Of a DNA stretch of 8,543 nt, positions 1-5,942 are shown piece by piece (position 1 is the first letter of the stretch; each line of letters opens with the position of its first letter). The notes beneath the pieces were generated by a model. That model saw nothing but the letters and a program-made list of their open reading frames with translations, was not told where the DNA came from and did no database searches. The position numbers were made by a program, and so were the translations under genes. Source of the stretch: Planctomycetia bacterium (lineage in GTDB: Bacteria > Planctomycetota > UBA1135 > GCA-002686595). The stretch is from positions 1-8,543 of the forward strand of contig SXKQ01000208.1 of the NCBI GenBank assembly GCA_005778045.1. The letters run 5' to 3'.

Positions 1-471
1 CAGCTCGACCGCTTCCTGCTCAAGATCGTGGTGGACTACCCGAGCCTCGAGGAGGAGGCGCGCATCGTCGAACTCGTCACGGCGGGGCGCATCGGCGGGC
101 AGCTCGAGGTTTCCGCCGTGCAGCCGGTCTGTACGGCCGAGGAGGTGCTCGATCTGCAACGCACCGTCGCGCGCCTGACGGTGCTCGAGCGCGTGCGCGA
201 GTATGCGGTGCGCATCGTGCGCGAGACGCGCGCATGGCGTGGCGTCGCGCTCGGTGCCGGTCCGCGCGGCGGGATCTCGCTCGTGCGCGTCGCGCGCGCG
301 AAGGCCCTGCTCGAAGGACGTGGCTTCGTCACTCCGGACGACATCAAGGCCGTCGCGCTGCCGGTCCTGCGCCACCGCCTGACGCTCGCGCCCGAACTCG
401 AGCTCGAGGGACGCACGACGGACGACGTGCTGCGGTCGATCCTCCAGAAGGTGGAAGCGCCGCGCGAATGA
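1..471 (+). CDS. MoxR-family AAA+ ATPase, C-terminal part (5' end outside window)
   Basis: The reading frame is open from base 1 and ends at TGA 469-471, giving 156 residues of a longer protein. It begins with QLDRF, the conserved end of the AAA+ core typical of MoxR ATPases. Next comes the lid domain with the sensor-2 style stretch GPRGGISLVRVARAKALLEG (about residues 80-99), then the family-typical VTPDDIKAVALPVLRHRL. The Walker A and B motifs must lie upstream of the window. MoxR ATPases are thought to act as chaperones that help assemble or activate partner proteins, often ones with von Willebrand A domains. The next gene overlaps this one by ATGA and encodes a DUF58 protein, the usual partner, so the two are probably co-translated. 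The family call is firm. The substrate is unknown. Confidence 0.93.
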   Translation, partial: QLDRFLLKIVVDYPSLEEEARIVELVTAGRIGGQLEVSAVQPVCTAEEVLDLQRTVARLTVLERVREYAVRIVRETRAWRGVALGAGPRGGISLVRVARAKALLEGRGFVTPDDIKAVALPVLRHRLTLAPELELEGRTTDDVLRSILQKVEAPRE

Positions 472-1772
472 GGCCTCGGCGACGAGCTGTCGGCTTGGTG
501 GCGACGTGGGCCCTGCTCGGACTCGCGGGCGCCTTCGCGCCCGCGTGGCTCGCGGCGTGGCAGGTGGCCGGTGCCGTCATCGCAGCCGCGCTGGCACTCG
601 ATCTCGTACTCAGCTTTCGTCGCGAGCCGCTGGCCGTAGAGCGCACGGCCCCGCACTCGCTCGCGCTCGGCACCTGGGCAACGGTTCGCTTACGCCTGCG
701 CAACTCCCGGGCCGCCGTCGAGCGCGTCATGGTCTTCGACGGGCATCCTCTGGCCACCGAGGTGGAGGCGCTTCCGCGCGAGGTGGACGTGCCGGGCGAG
801 CGCGGTATCGAGTTCGACTATCGCCTGCGCGGGCTGGTGCGGGGCGAGGGGCTCTTCGGTCCGTGCGAGGTGCTACGACAGTCGCCGCTCGGCCTATGGG
901 ACGTTCGGGAGCGGACCGCGCTCGACACGCGCGTGCGGATCTACCCCAACTTCACGGCGGTCGCCGGCTTCGCGCTGCACGCGCTCGAAAATCGCATCCA
1001 GCTCATGGGCATCCGGCGTCGCCAGCGTCGAGGCGATGGCCTCGAGTTCCGCCAGATGCGCGACTACCAGTCCGGGGACTCGCTGCGGCAGATCGACTGG
1101 AAGGCGACCTCGCGGCGCCAGAAGACGATCTCGCGCGAGTATGAAGAGGAGCGCGACCAGCAGGTTGTGTTCCTGCTCGACTGCGGCCGGCGAATGCGCG
1201 CGCTCGATGGCGAGCTTTCGCACTTCGATCACTGCCTGAACGCGGTGCTGCTCGTGGCCTACGTCGCCCTGCGCCAAGGTGATGCGGTGTCCCTCCTGAC
1301 CTTTGGCGGCGTGGACCGACGCTTGCCGCCGGTGAAGGGGCGGCAGGGTATGACGCCGTTGCTCAACGCGGTCTACGACCTCGAGACCACGCTGGAGCCG
1401 CCCGACTACCTCGAGGCCGCGACTCGGCTGCGGTCGTTCCAGCGCCGCCGCGCTCTGGTGGTGGTGGTGACCAATCAGCGCGACGAGGACGAGGACGAGC
1501 TCGGTCCCGCCCTCGACTTGCTGCGGACCCGGCACCTCGTGGTGCTCGCGAGCCTGCGGGAGATGTCGGTGGAGCGGCTGCTGGAGTCGCCGGTGGAGGG
1601 CTTCGCGGACGCGCTTTCCGCCTGCTCGGCGCAGGACTACGCCGAGGCCCGTCGTCGCGCCCTCGAACGTCACTCGGGGCGGGGCGTCCTGACCCTCGAC
1701 ATCGCGCCTGCGCAGCTGCAGGTGGCGCTGGCCGAGAAGTACCTCGAGATCAAGCGCTCCGGCCGGCTTTAG
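468..1772 (+). CDS. DUF58 / vWA-like membrane protein, MoxR partner
   Basis: This gene encodes 434 residues from ATG 468, which overlaps the moxR stop as ATGA; the longer frame upstream lies inside moxR and was not used. The N-terminus (about residues 8-46) holds two hydrophobic segments, suggesting membrane anchoring. The DUF58 hallmark is clear: G-x-EF (E193-F194), then RDYQSGD (G203-D204) and RQIDWKATSRR (W211), followed by REYEEERDQQVVFLLDCGRRM. The vWA-like fold would start there, but the metal-site motif DxSxS is replaced by D238-C-G-R-R, so classical metal binding is doubtful. DUF58 proteins are usually encoded beside MoxR and are proposed clients of it; their biochemical role is unsettled. 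The gene ends at TAG with a 106-bp gap before the next gene, so the operon may end here. Confidence 0.92.
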   Translation: MRPRRRAVGLVATWALLGLAGAFAPAWLAAWQVAGAVIAAALALDLVLSFRREPLAVERTAPHSLALGTWATVRLRLRNSRAAVERVMVFDGHPLATEVEALPREVDVPGERGIEFDYRLRGLVRGEGLFGPCEVLRQSPLGLWDVRERTALDTRVRIYPNFTAVAGFALHALENRIQLMGIRRRQRRGDGLEFRQMRDYQSGDSLRQIDWKATSRRQKTISREYEEERDQQVVFLLDCGRRMRALDGELSHFDHCLNAVLLVAYVALRQGDAVSLLTFGGVDRRLPPVKGRQGMTPLLNAVYDLETTLEPPDYLEAATRLRSFQRRRALVVVVTNQRDEDEDELGPALDLLRTRHLVVLASLREMSVERLLESPVEGFADALSACSAQDYAEARRRALERHSGRGVLTLDIAPAQLQVALAEKYLEIKRSGRL

Positions 1773-1878
1773 GGCCCGCTTCCGGGGGACAGGACCGCGC
1801 GTCGACGCTGGAACTGCCCTCTCCGGAGCGCTATTCCTAGGCTCTTCGATTCAAGTCCTCGCACTCTTCGCACACACC

Positions 1879-2295
1879 ATGAAGCCCGCGCTCCTCGTCA
1901 CTCTCGCCGCCGCCTGCCTCCTCGCCACGTCCTGCGGAACCATCAAGCAGACGATCCGCGGCCCCGTAGAGGCCGTGGTCACCCTGCCGTCCGCGACCCC
2001 GGGCCAGCTCGAGCAGTGCATCGTGTCCGCCTCGCCGAACTCGCACGCGGAAGCGGGCGTGCGCGCGCTGCGCGCCGGCGAATGGGAACTCGCCAAGACG
2101 GGCTTCTCCCAGGCGCTCGTCGACGATTCCTACGACCACGCCTCGCACTACGGCAAGGGCCTCGCCTACGAGCTTTCGGGCGACCTGCCGATGGCGCTCG
2201 CCTGCTACGAGACCGCCGTGCGCTTCGCGACCGAAGAACCGAACCCGGACTATGCCGCGTCGATCACGCGCGTGAAGGCCAAGCTCGGTCGCTAG
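1879..2295 (+). CDS. Small TPR-like lipoprotein, function unknown
   Basis: The protein has 138 residues. The N-terminus MKPALLVTLAAACLLATSC is a lipoprotein signal peptide with lipobox ATS-C19, so the mature protein is likely lipid-anchored. After a short linker, residues about 55-125 resemble two tetratricopeptide helix pairs: AEAGVRALRAGEWELAKTGF followed by SYDHASHYGKGLAYELSGD and MALACYETAVRF. The spacing and the G/A/Y positions fit TPR units, which usually mediate protein contacts. No Shine-Dalgarno site is visible before ATG 1879, but the signal peptide supports this start. The 106-bp spacer upstream (1773-1878) shows no convincing promoter. The gene is followed by a strong hairpin shared with the convergent gene. 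I cannot name a specific family. Confidence 0.85.
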   Translation: MKPALLVTLAAACLLATSCGTIKQTIRGPVEAVVTLPSATPGQLEQCIVSASPNSHAEAGVRALRAGEWELAKTGFSQALVDDSYDHASHYGKGLAYELSGDLPMALACYETAVRFATEEPNPDYAASITRVKAKLGR

Positions 2296-2313
2296 CGAGC
2301 GCACGCAAGCCGG

Positions 2314-2335
2314 CTGAAAACAAGCTGAAAACAAG
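2314..2335. repeat. Tandem 11-bp direct repeat
   Basis: CTGAAAACAAG occurs twice back to back (2314-2324 and 2325-2335), followed by CTG. It lies between the TPR lipoprotein stop and the terminator stem. Read on the minus strand it gives two T-rich patches just 3' of the terminator stem, which would act as the U-rich tract for transcripts from the selenoprotein gene. Confidence 0.85.
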
Positions 2336-2382
2336 CTGCGGGGCGGTGCGACTTCCAAGAGTCGCGCCGCCCCGCTTGCTTG
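2332..2382. terminator. Bidirectional intrinsic terminator between convergent genes
   Basis: The arms 2338-2353 and 2360-2375 pair over 16 positions, with one position that is G-U in one transcript, around the 6-nt loop TCCAAG. CAAGC 2332-2336 and GCTTG 2378-2382 extend the stem past a small internal loop. The stem starts 43 nt after the TPR gene stop and 27 nt after the selenoprotein gene stop. On the minus strand it is followed by TTGTTTT patches, and on the plus strand by a weaker TTGCTTG. A second possible pairing, 2297-2310 with 2374-2387 (13 of 14), competes with the outer part. Confidence 0.8.
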
Positions 2383-2401
2383 CGCTCCGGCTCGAGCCGC
2401 C

Positions 2402-3388
2402 CTAGCGACCAGCCCGTGCGCGTTCCTTGAGCTCGTTCAGGAACTCGTCGGCCTGCTTGCCCGCGAAGTTGCCAACGTTAGCCTTCGAGATCTTGGCGAG
2501 GTCGGCCATGGCGGCCTCGAGCTCCTTGCGCTTCGAGAGCTCGCTCGCGCGCAGTTTCGCGACCTGTTTCTGGGCCTTGATCACGGCTGCGGCCTCCTTG
2601 TTGGCGTCGAGCTCGGCGAGCAGCGCCTCCACGGCGTCCCTCTCGGGCAGTCCGGCCAGCTCCTTCGCCAGCGCGCCGCCCGCAGTCTCCGTGCCGAGGA
2701 AGTCCCCTGAGGCATAGGTCGACTTGAGGCCCGCCACGCGGCTCTCCACGATGCTGCGGATGGCTTGCGTGATGCCCGGACCACCGTCGGCCTCGGTCAG
2801 CTTGGCCGCCTCGTCGAGTGCGGCCTTGTACTGGCGCTTGAGCAGCGCCGCCTTGACGGTCTTGGTCGACGCCGGCCACTCCCACTGGGGCTTGGGTAGC
2901 GCGCCCGCGACCGCCTTCTCGATCAGCGCGTCGGTGACGCCCGAGGGGTGGCCCTGCCAGACCACGATGCCCTTGGCGTCGACGAGCACGGCGGCGGGGA
3001 TGCCCGACACCTTGAAGTAACTCGCGAGCTTGCCGCCACGGTCATAGCCGTAGGCGTACTTCGCGCCCTTGTCCTCAACCCACTTGACGGTTTCCGCCTC
3101 GCCTTCGTCGGTCACGCCGACGATCGACAGGCCGCGCTCACCCCACTTCTTCTGAAGCTCATTGAGGTGCGAGACCTGCCCTCCGCAAGGGCCTCACCAG
3201 TAGGCGAAGAACTCGAGCAGCACCGCGCGGCCCATGAAGTCGTCGTAGGTCTTGGCGCCCGTCTGGGCCAGACCTTCGAGCTTCACTGGCGGCAGCGGCG
3301 TGCCCGGCGCCTGCGCCCGGGCGGGCGCGGCGGAGAAGACCATGCTCAGGGCGAGCAGGCCAGCCAGGAACGCGGTTTGGAGTCGCAT
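2402..3388 (-). CDS. Secreted TlpA/thioredoxin-like selenoprotein (WUGPC), with UGA read as selenocysteine
   Basis: Read through the in-frame TGA at 3194-3196, this is one 328-residue protein from ATG 3388 to TAG 2402-2404. Residues 1-25 form a signal peptide ending in ARA before Q26, so the protein should act outside the cytoplasm. A TlpA/thioredoxin domain follows (about 30-165): VLLEFFAYW, then Sec65-G-P-C68, then GGQVSHLNELQKKWGERGL, SIVGVTDE, and the cis-proline motif SGIP (P131) before AAVLVDAKGIVVWQG. The TGA sits exactly where WCGPC thioredoxins carry the nucleophilic cysteine. Residues about 170-328 form a charged, mostly helical extension that I do not recognise. A SECIS-like hairpin lies directly downstream of the UGA. 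An AAAGG Shine-Dalgarno site lies 5 nt before the ATG. The alternative is a pseudogene or a sequencing error (TGC or TGT to TGA), but both halves are fully intact. The likely role is thiol-disulfide exchange. Confidence 0.85.
3164..3183 (-). promoter_or_regulatory. Bacterial SECIS element (selenocysteine insertion hairpin)
   Basis: In the mRNA, nucleotides 11-30 after the UGA fold as GAGG-GC, loop AGGUCUC, GC, bulged A, CCUC. That is six base pairs with one bulge. The apical loop begins 16 nt after the UGA and has G at its second and third positions. Bacterial SECIS elements need a loop about 16-37 nt from the UGA with an early G. The E. coli fdhF SECIS loop is AGGUCU on a GC closing stem, with a single-base bulge two pairs below the loop. 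Here the loop motif matches, but the bulge is on the 3' side, not the 5' side. The hairpin lies wholly inside coding sequence. Confidence 0.75.
3194..3196 (-). other. In-frame UGA, predicted selenocysteine codon (Sec65)
   Basis: The plus strand reads TCA here, which is TGA on the coding strand between TGG (Trp64) and GGC-CCT-TGC (Gly-Pro-Cys). Coding signal in the same frame continues on both sides: signal peptide and the first strand upstream, and the rest of the thioredoxin fold downstream. The codon replaces the first Cys of a WCGPC motif. Confidence 0.82.
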
Positions 3389-3393
3389 GGTTG

Positions 3394-3399
3394 CCTTTC
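3394..3399 (-). promoter_or_regulatory. Ribosome binding site of the selenoprotein gene
   Basis: On the minus strand GAAAGG lies 5 nt before ATG 3388 and supports that start. The ATG at 3419 is out of frame with the thioredoxin domain. Confidence 0.6.
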
Positions 3400-3446
3400 A
3401 TGGTGCCGCAGTGGCCCACTTGGGCGCGGCACGTAACAGTGCTCCC

Positions 3447-3474
3447 AGAATAGCGCGATTCCAGCCCTTCCCAA
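3447..3474 (-). promoter_or_regulatory. Candidate sigma-70-like promoter for the selenoprotein gene
   Basis: On the minus strand TTGGGA (3474-3469) and TATTCT (3452-3447) are separated by 16 nt, each matching four of six consensus positions. This places transcription start about 50 nt before the ATG. It overlaps an imperfect inverted repeat (CTTCCC 3467-3472 with GGGAAG 3487-3492) that could be an operator. The rest of the 134-bp divergent spacer (3389-3522) shows no clear promoter for rluB. Confidence 0.35.
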
Positions 3475-3522
3475 GCCCCCTAGAGAGGGAAGCGGGCCCC
3501 CGGACGTTACCCTTTGCGGCCG

Positions 3523-4614
3523 ATGAGCTCCGACGACGACGAATTCCGCGACCCCGAGGACGACGCGCCGGATTCCGGCCGCCTCGTCCGCCTCAACAAG
3601 TACCTCGCCGACCACGGCATCGCATCCCGCCGCAAGTGCGACGAGCTGATCTCCAAGGGCAAGGTCACGATCGACGGCGAGATCGCCACCACGCTCGGCG
3701 CGAAGGTCGACCCGAGCGTCCAGCAGATCGACGTCGACGGCGTGGTGCTCAAGCCCGACCGCACCGAGCTGAAGTACTACCTGCTGCACAAGCCCCGCGG
3801 CGTGGTGTGCACCAACGAGCGTCGCGAGGCGCGCATGCGCGCCATCGACCTCATCACGGACCCCTCGAAGGGCCGCATCTACACCGTCGGTCGCCTCGAC
3901 GAGGACTCGACCGGCCTGATCCTCCTGACCAACGACGGCGAGTTCTCCAACCGCATCGCGCACCCGCGTTACGGCGTCACCAAGACCTACTCGGTCAAGC
4001 TGCGCGGCCGCATCGAGGGCGAGGCGATCGAGAAGGTGCAGAAGGGCATCCGCCTCGCGGAAGGCTGGACCGCTCCGGCCTTCGTGAAGGTGCTCAAGCG
4101 CACGAACGAGTGGTCGTTGCTCACCTGCACGCTCAACGAAGGCAAGAACCGTGAGGTGCGCCGCCTGTTCGCGGCCGTGGGCTACAACGTGCTCATGCTG
4201 CGCCGAACGCACATCGGCACGCTATCGGACCGCTCGCTGCACGAGGGCAAGTGGCGATCGCTGCTGCGGGCCGAGGTGTCGGAGCTGCTCGGTCAGTCGA
4301 AGACCAGTGGTCGCGCCGCGCCGCTCGGTGACAAGCGCAAGGATCCGCGCACACGCTTCTTCGCTGCGCAGGCACCGCAGGGCCCCGGCCCCGAGCGCCG
4401 CGGCATTCGCACGGGCGACAAGTACCGACGCGATCGCCGCCGCAGCCTCGAGCGCATCCAGCCGCGCGAGGAACAGGGCCGTCGCGGGCGCGGCGATCGC
4501 CGTCGCAAGCTGCGCGAGATCGGGCGCGAGCCCGCGCAGGGCGCGCCGAAGGGACCGCCGAAGGGACCGCCGAAGAAGATGGGCGGCAAGTGGAAGAAGT
4601 GGGGGAGCTCTTGA
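3523..4614 (+). CDS. rluB: 23S rRNA pseudouridine synthase, RluB/RsuA family, with basic C-terminal tail
   Basis: The protein has 363 residues from ATG 3523; a TTG nine bases upstream is less likely. A short acidic N-terminus (SSDDDEFRDPEDDAPD) precedes an S4 RNA-binding domain (about 20-80: RLNKYLADHGIASRRKCDELI, GKVTIDG). The pseudouridine synthase domain follows with LLHKPRGVV, the catalytic GRLDEDSTGLILLTNDGE (nucleophile D126) and the family end motif NREVRRLFAAVGYNVLMLRRTHIG. The enzyme isomerises a specific uridine in rRNA; RluB is the closest match because of the S4 domain and these motifs, but RluE/RsuA-type specificity cannot be excluded. Residues about 260-363 are a disordered-looking Arg/Lys/Gly/Pro tail, probably RNA-binding. 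No Shine-Dalgarno site is visible. The stop overlaps the next gene's likely TTG start. Confidence 0.9.
   Translation: MSSDDDEFRDPEDDAPDSGRLVRLNKYLADHGIASRRKCDELISKGKVTIDGEIATTLGAKVDPSVQQIDVDGVVLKPDRTELKYYLLHKPRGVVCTNERREARMRAIDLITDPSKGRIYTVGRLDEDSTGLILLTNDGEFSNRIAHPRYGVTKTYSVKLRGRIEGEAIEKVQKGIRLAEGWTAPAFVKVLKRTNEWSLLTCTLNEGKNREVRRLFAAVGYNVLMLRRTHIGTLSDRSLHEGKWRSLLRAEVSELLGQSKTSGRAAPLGDKRKDPRTRFFAAQAPQGPGPERRGIRTGDKYRRDRRRSLERIQPREEQGRRGRGDRRRKLREIGREPAQGAPKGPPKGPPKKMGGKWKKWGSS
4546..4569 (+). repeat. 12-bp tandem repeat in the rluB tail
   Basis: CCGAAGGGACCG occurs twice in tandem (4546-4557, 4558-4569) and a partial third copy begins at 4570. It is in frame and encodes the repeated P-K-G-P of the basic tail. 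Slippage could vary the tail length. Confidence 0.8.
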
Positions 4615-5942
4615 GCGCGCAGCCCGCGCCGCTCGCGCGGCTTCCGAAGGACGGCACGATCGTCTCCGAGCATCGGCTCGCGAACGGCATGTCCGTGCTG
4701 CTCGTCGAGCGCCACGCCGACCCGGTCGCCGCGGTGATGCTCTGGTACAAGGTCGGCGCGCGCAACGAGCGCGAGCACGAGGCCGGCGTCTCGCACTTCC
4801 TCGAGCACATGATGTTCAAGGGCTCGCCGCGCTTCGCGAAGGGCGAGATCGACAGGCTCACGACAACGCTCGGCGGCAGCAACAACGCCTTCACGAGCTC
4901 CGATCACACGGCCTACTGGTTCGAGCTCGCCAGCGATCGCTGGGAGAAGGCGCTCGAGATCGAGGCGGATCGCATGCGCGCCGTGCTGCTCGACGCCAAG
5001 GAGTTCGACAGCGAGCGCGCGGTGGTGCTCGAGGAGCTCGCCATGGGCCTCGATGAGCCTTGGCGGCGCCTGACGGACCTCGTGCAGGGCACGCTGTTCC
5101 TGCGCCATCCCTACCGTCGACCGGTCATCGGCCACGCCGACGCGCTCAAGCGCATGAGCGTCGCAGACATGCGCGACTACCATCGTCGCTTCTATCACCC
5201 GGGCAACGCCACGCTCGTGATCTGCGGCGACATCGACACTGCCGACGCACTCGCCAAGGCGCGCACGCACTTCGAGGCTATTCCGGCGGGCATGCCGTAC
5301 GTCGAGGCGGATCCGTTCCGCCCCGCGGAGGAACCCGCGAGCGGCGAGCGCCGCGTGCAGGTGAAGTGGGACGACGAGGGCAAGCGCCTGTGCATGGCCT
5401 GGCCCACCGCCAAGGTCGGGAGCGACGACGACGCGACGCTCGACGTGATCTCGACCCTGCTCACCGGCGGCCGTCTCTCGCGCCTGCATCGCCGGCTCGT
5501 GGTCGAGACCGAGCTCGCGTCCAGCGTCTCGTCGCACAACGACGCGCGCGTCGAGGGCGGCGTGTTCTGGATCTTCGCGGAGTGCTCGCAGGGAGCCGAT
5601 CCCGCACGCCTCGAGGCGGAGATCGACCGCGAGCTCGCCACGCTGGCCGAGGAGAAGGTTCCGTCGCGCGAACTCGCGCGCGTGCGCTCGCTGCTCGAGG
5701 CCGCCGAAGCCTATGACCACGAGACGACCAGCGACGTCGCCGAGCAGGTCGGCGAGGCCGCGGTCGACGCGCACTGGAAGCTCGCCTTCGAGTCGCTCGG
5801 CAACGCGCTCGCCGTCGATGCGACGCGCCTGCGCGACTGCGCGCGGCGGCTTCTTGGCTGCGAGCGACGCGTCGTGGGCTGGTGCCTGCCGGCGGCCGCG
5901 CCCGCGGCGAGCAAGCCCGCGCGCAAGGGAGCTCGCCGTTGA
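4611..5942 (+). CDS. M16 family zinc peptidase, catalytic subunit
   Basis: The protein has about 443 residues. The M16 inverted zinc motif H62-F-L-E-H66 sits in the usual place after LWYKVGARNERE, with the downstream zinc-ligand glutamate in VVLEELAMGLDEP (E141 or E142). The C-terminal half lacks the R/Y pair: the region LHRRLVVETELASSV has V297 and S304 where the partner has R and Y. This is the pattern of the catalytic subunit in heterodimeric M16B peptidases such as mitochondrial processing peptidase, with the next gene as its partner. No signal peptide is seen, so it is likely cytoplasmic. I chose TTG 4611, which overlaps the rluB stop as TTGA with GGGGGAG just upstream, although the spacing is short. 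GTG 4590 would add seven residues. Confidence 0.9.
   Translation: MSAQPAPLARLPKDGTIVSEHRLANGMSVLLVERHADPVAAVMLWYKVGARNEREHEAGVSHFLEHMMFKGSPRFAKGEIDRLTTTLGGSNNAFTSSDHTAYWFELASDRWEKALEIEADRMRAVLLDAKEFDSERAVVLEELAMGLDEPWRRLTDLVQGTLFLRHPYRRPVIGHADALKRMSVADMRDYHRRFYHPGNATLVICGDIDTADALAKARTHFEAIPAGMPYVEADPFRPAEEPASGERRVQVKWDDEGKRLCMAWPTAKVGSDDDATLDVISTLLTGGRLSRLHRRLVVETELASSVSSHNDARVEGGVFWIFAECSQGADPARLEAEIDRELATLAEEKVPSRELARVRSLLEAAEAYDHETTSDVAEQVGEAAVDAHWKLAFESLGNALAVDATRLRDCARRLLGCERRVVGWCLPAAAPAASKPARKGARR
5925..5931 (+). promoter_or_regulatory. Ribosome binding site setting a TTG start
   Basis: AAGGGAG lies 7 nt before TTG 5939. Together with the TTGA overlap with the preceding stop, it decides the start of the second M16 gene in favour of this rare codon. 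The only upstream options in this frame lie inside the first M16 gene. Confidence 0.7.

Noticed and set aside
234..467. An N-terminal extension of the DUF58 protein starting at 234
   Set aside because: The extra stretch is Arg-rich, lies entirely inside moxR in another frame, and the ATGA overlap at 468 is the usual arrangement for this gene pair.
1809..1837. A possible promoter (TGGAAC, 17 nt, TATTCC) before the TPR lipoprotein gene
   Set aside because: Only about half of the consensus positions match, and an ECF-type reading (GGAACT) lacks a matching -10 element. It is not distinguishable from chance.
3178..3192. A 5-bp stem (GCCCU with AGGGC) immediately after the UGA as the SECIS
   Set aside because: Its loop starts only 6 nt after the UGA, too close for a bacterial SECIS, and it competes with the better hairpin at 3164-3183.
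3194..3196. TGA read as Trp or Gly through an alternative genetic code
   Set aside because: TGA ends the MoxR, RluB and both M16 genes, and no other conserved position in the window has an internal TGA.
3194..3388. A separate 64-residue secreted peptide ending in FFAYW, with an independent 237-residue gene at 2402-3115
   Set aside because: The two parts are in the same frame and together rebuild a complete thioredoxin domain. The second has no plausible signal peptide or ribosome site at GTG 3115, and that start would remove half of the fold.
4293..5774. A 493-residue minus-strand ORF opposite rluB and M16-1, and similar long antisense frames elsewhere
   Set aside because: These are typical shadows of GC-rich coding sequence. 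They show low-complexity Arg/Ala/His composition, no domains, and overlap genes with clear motifs.
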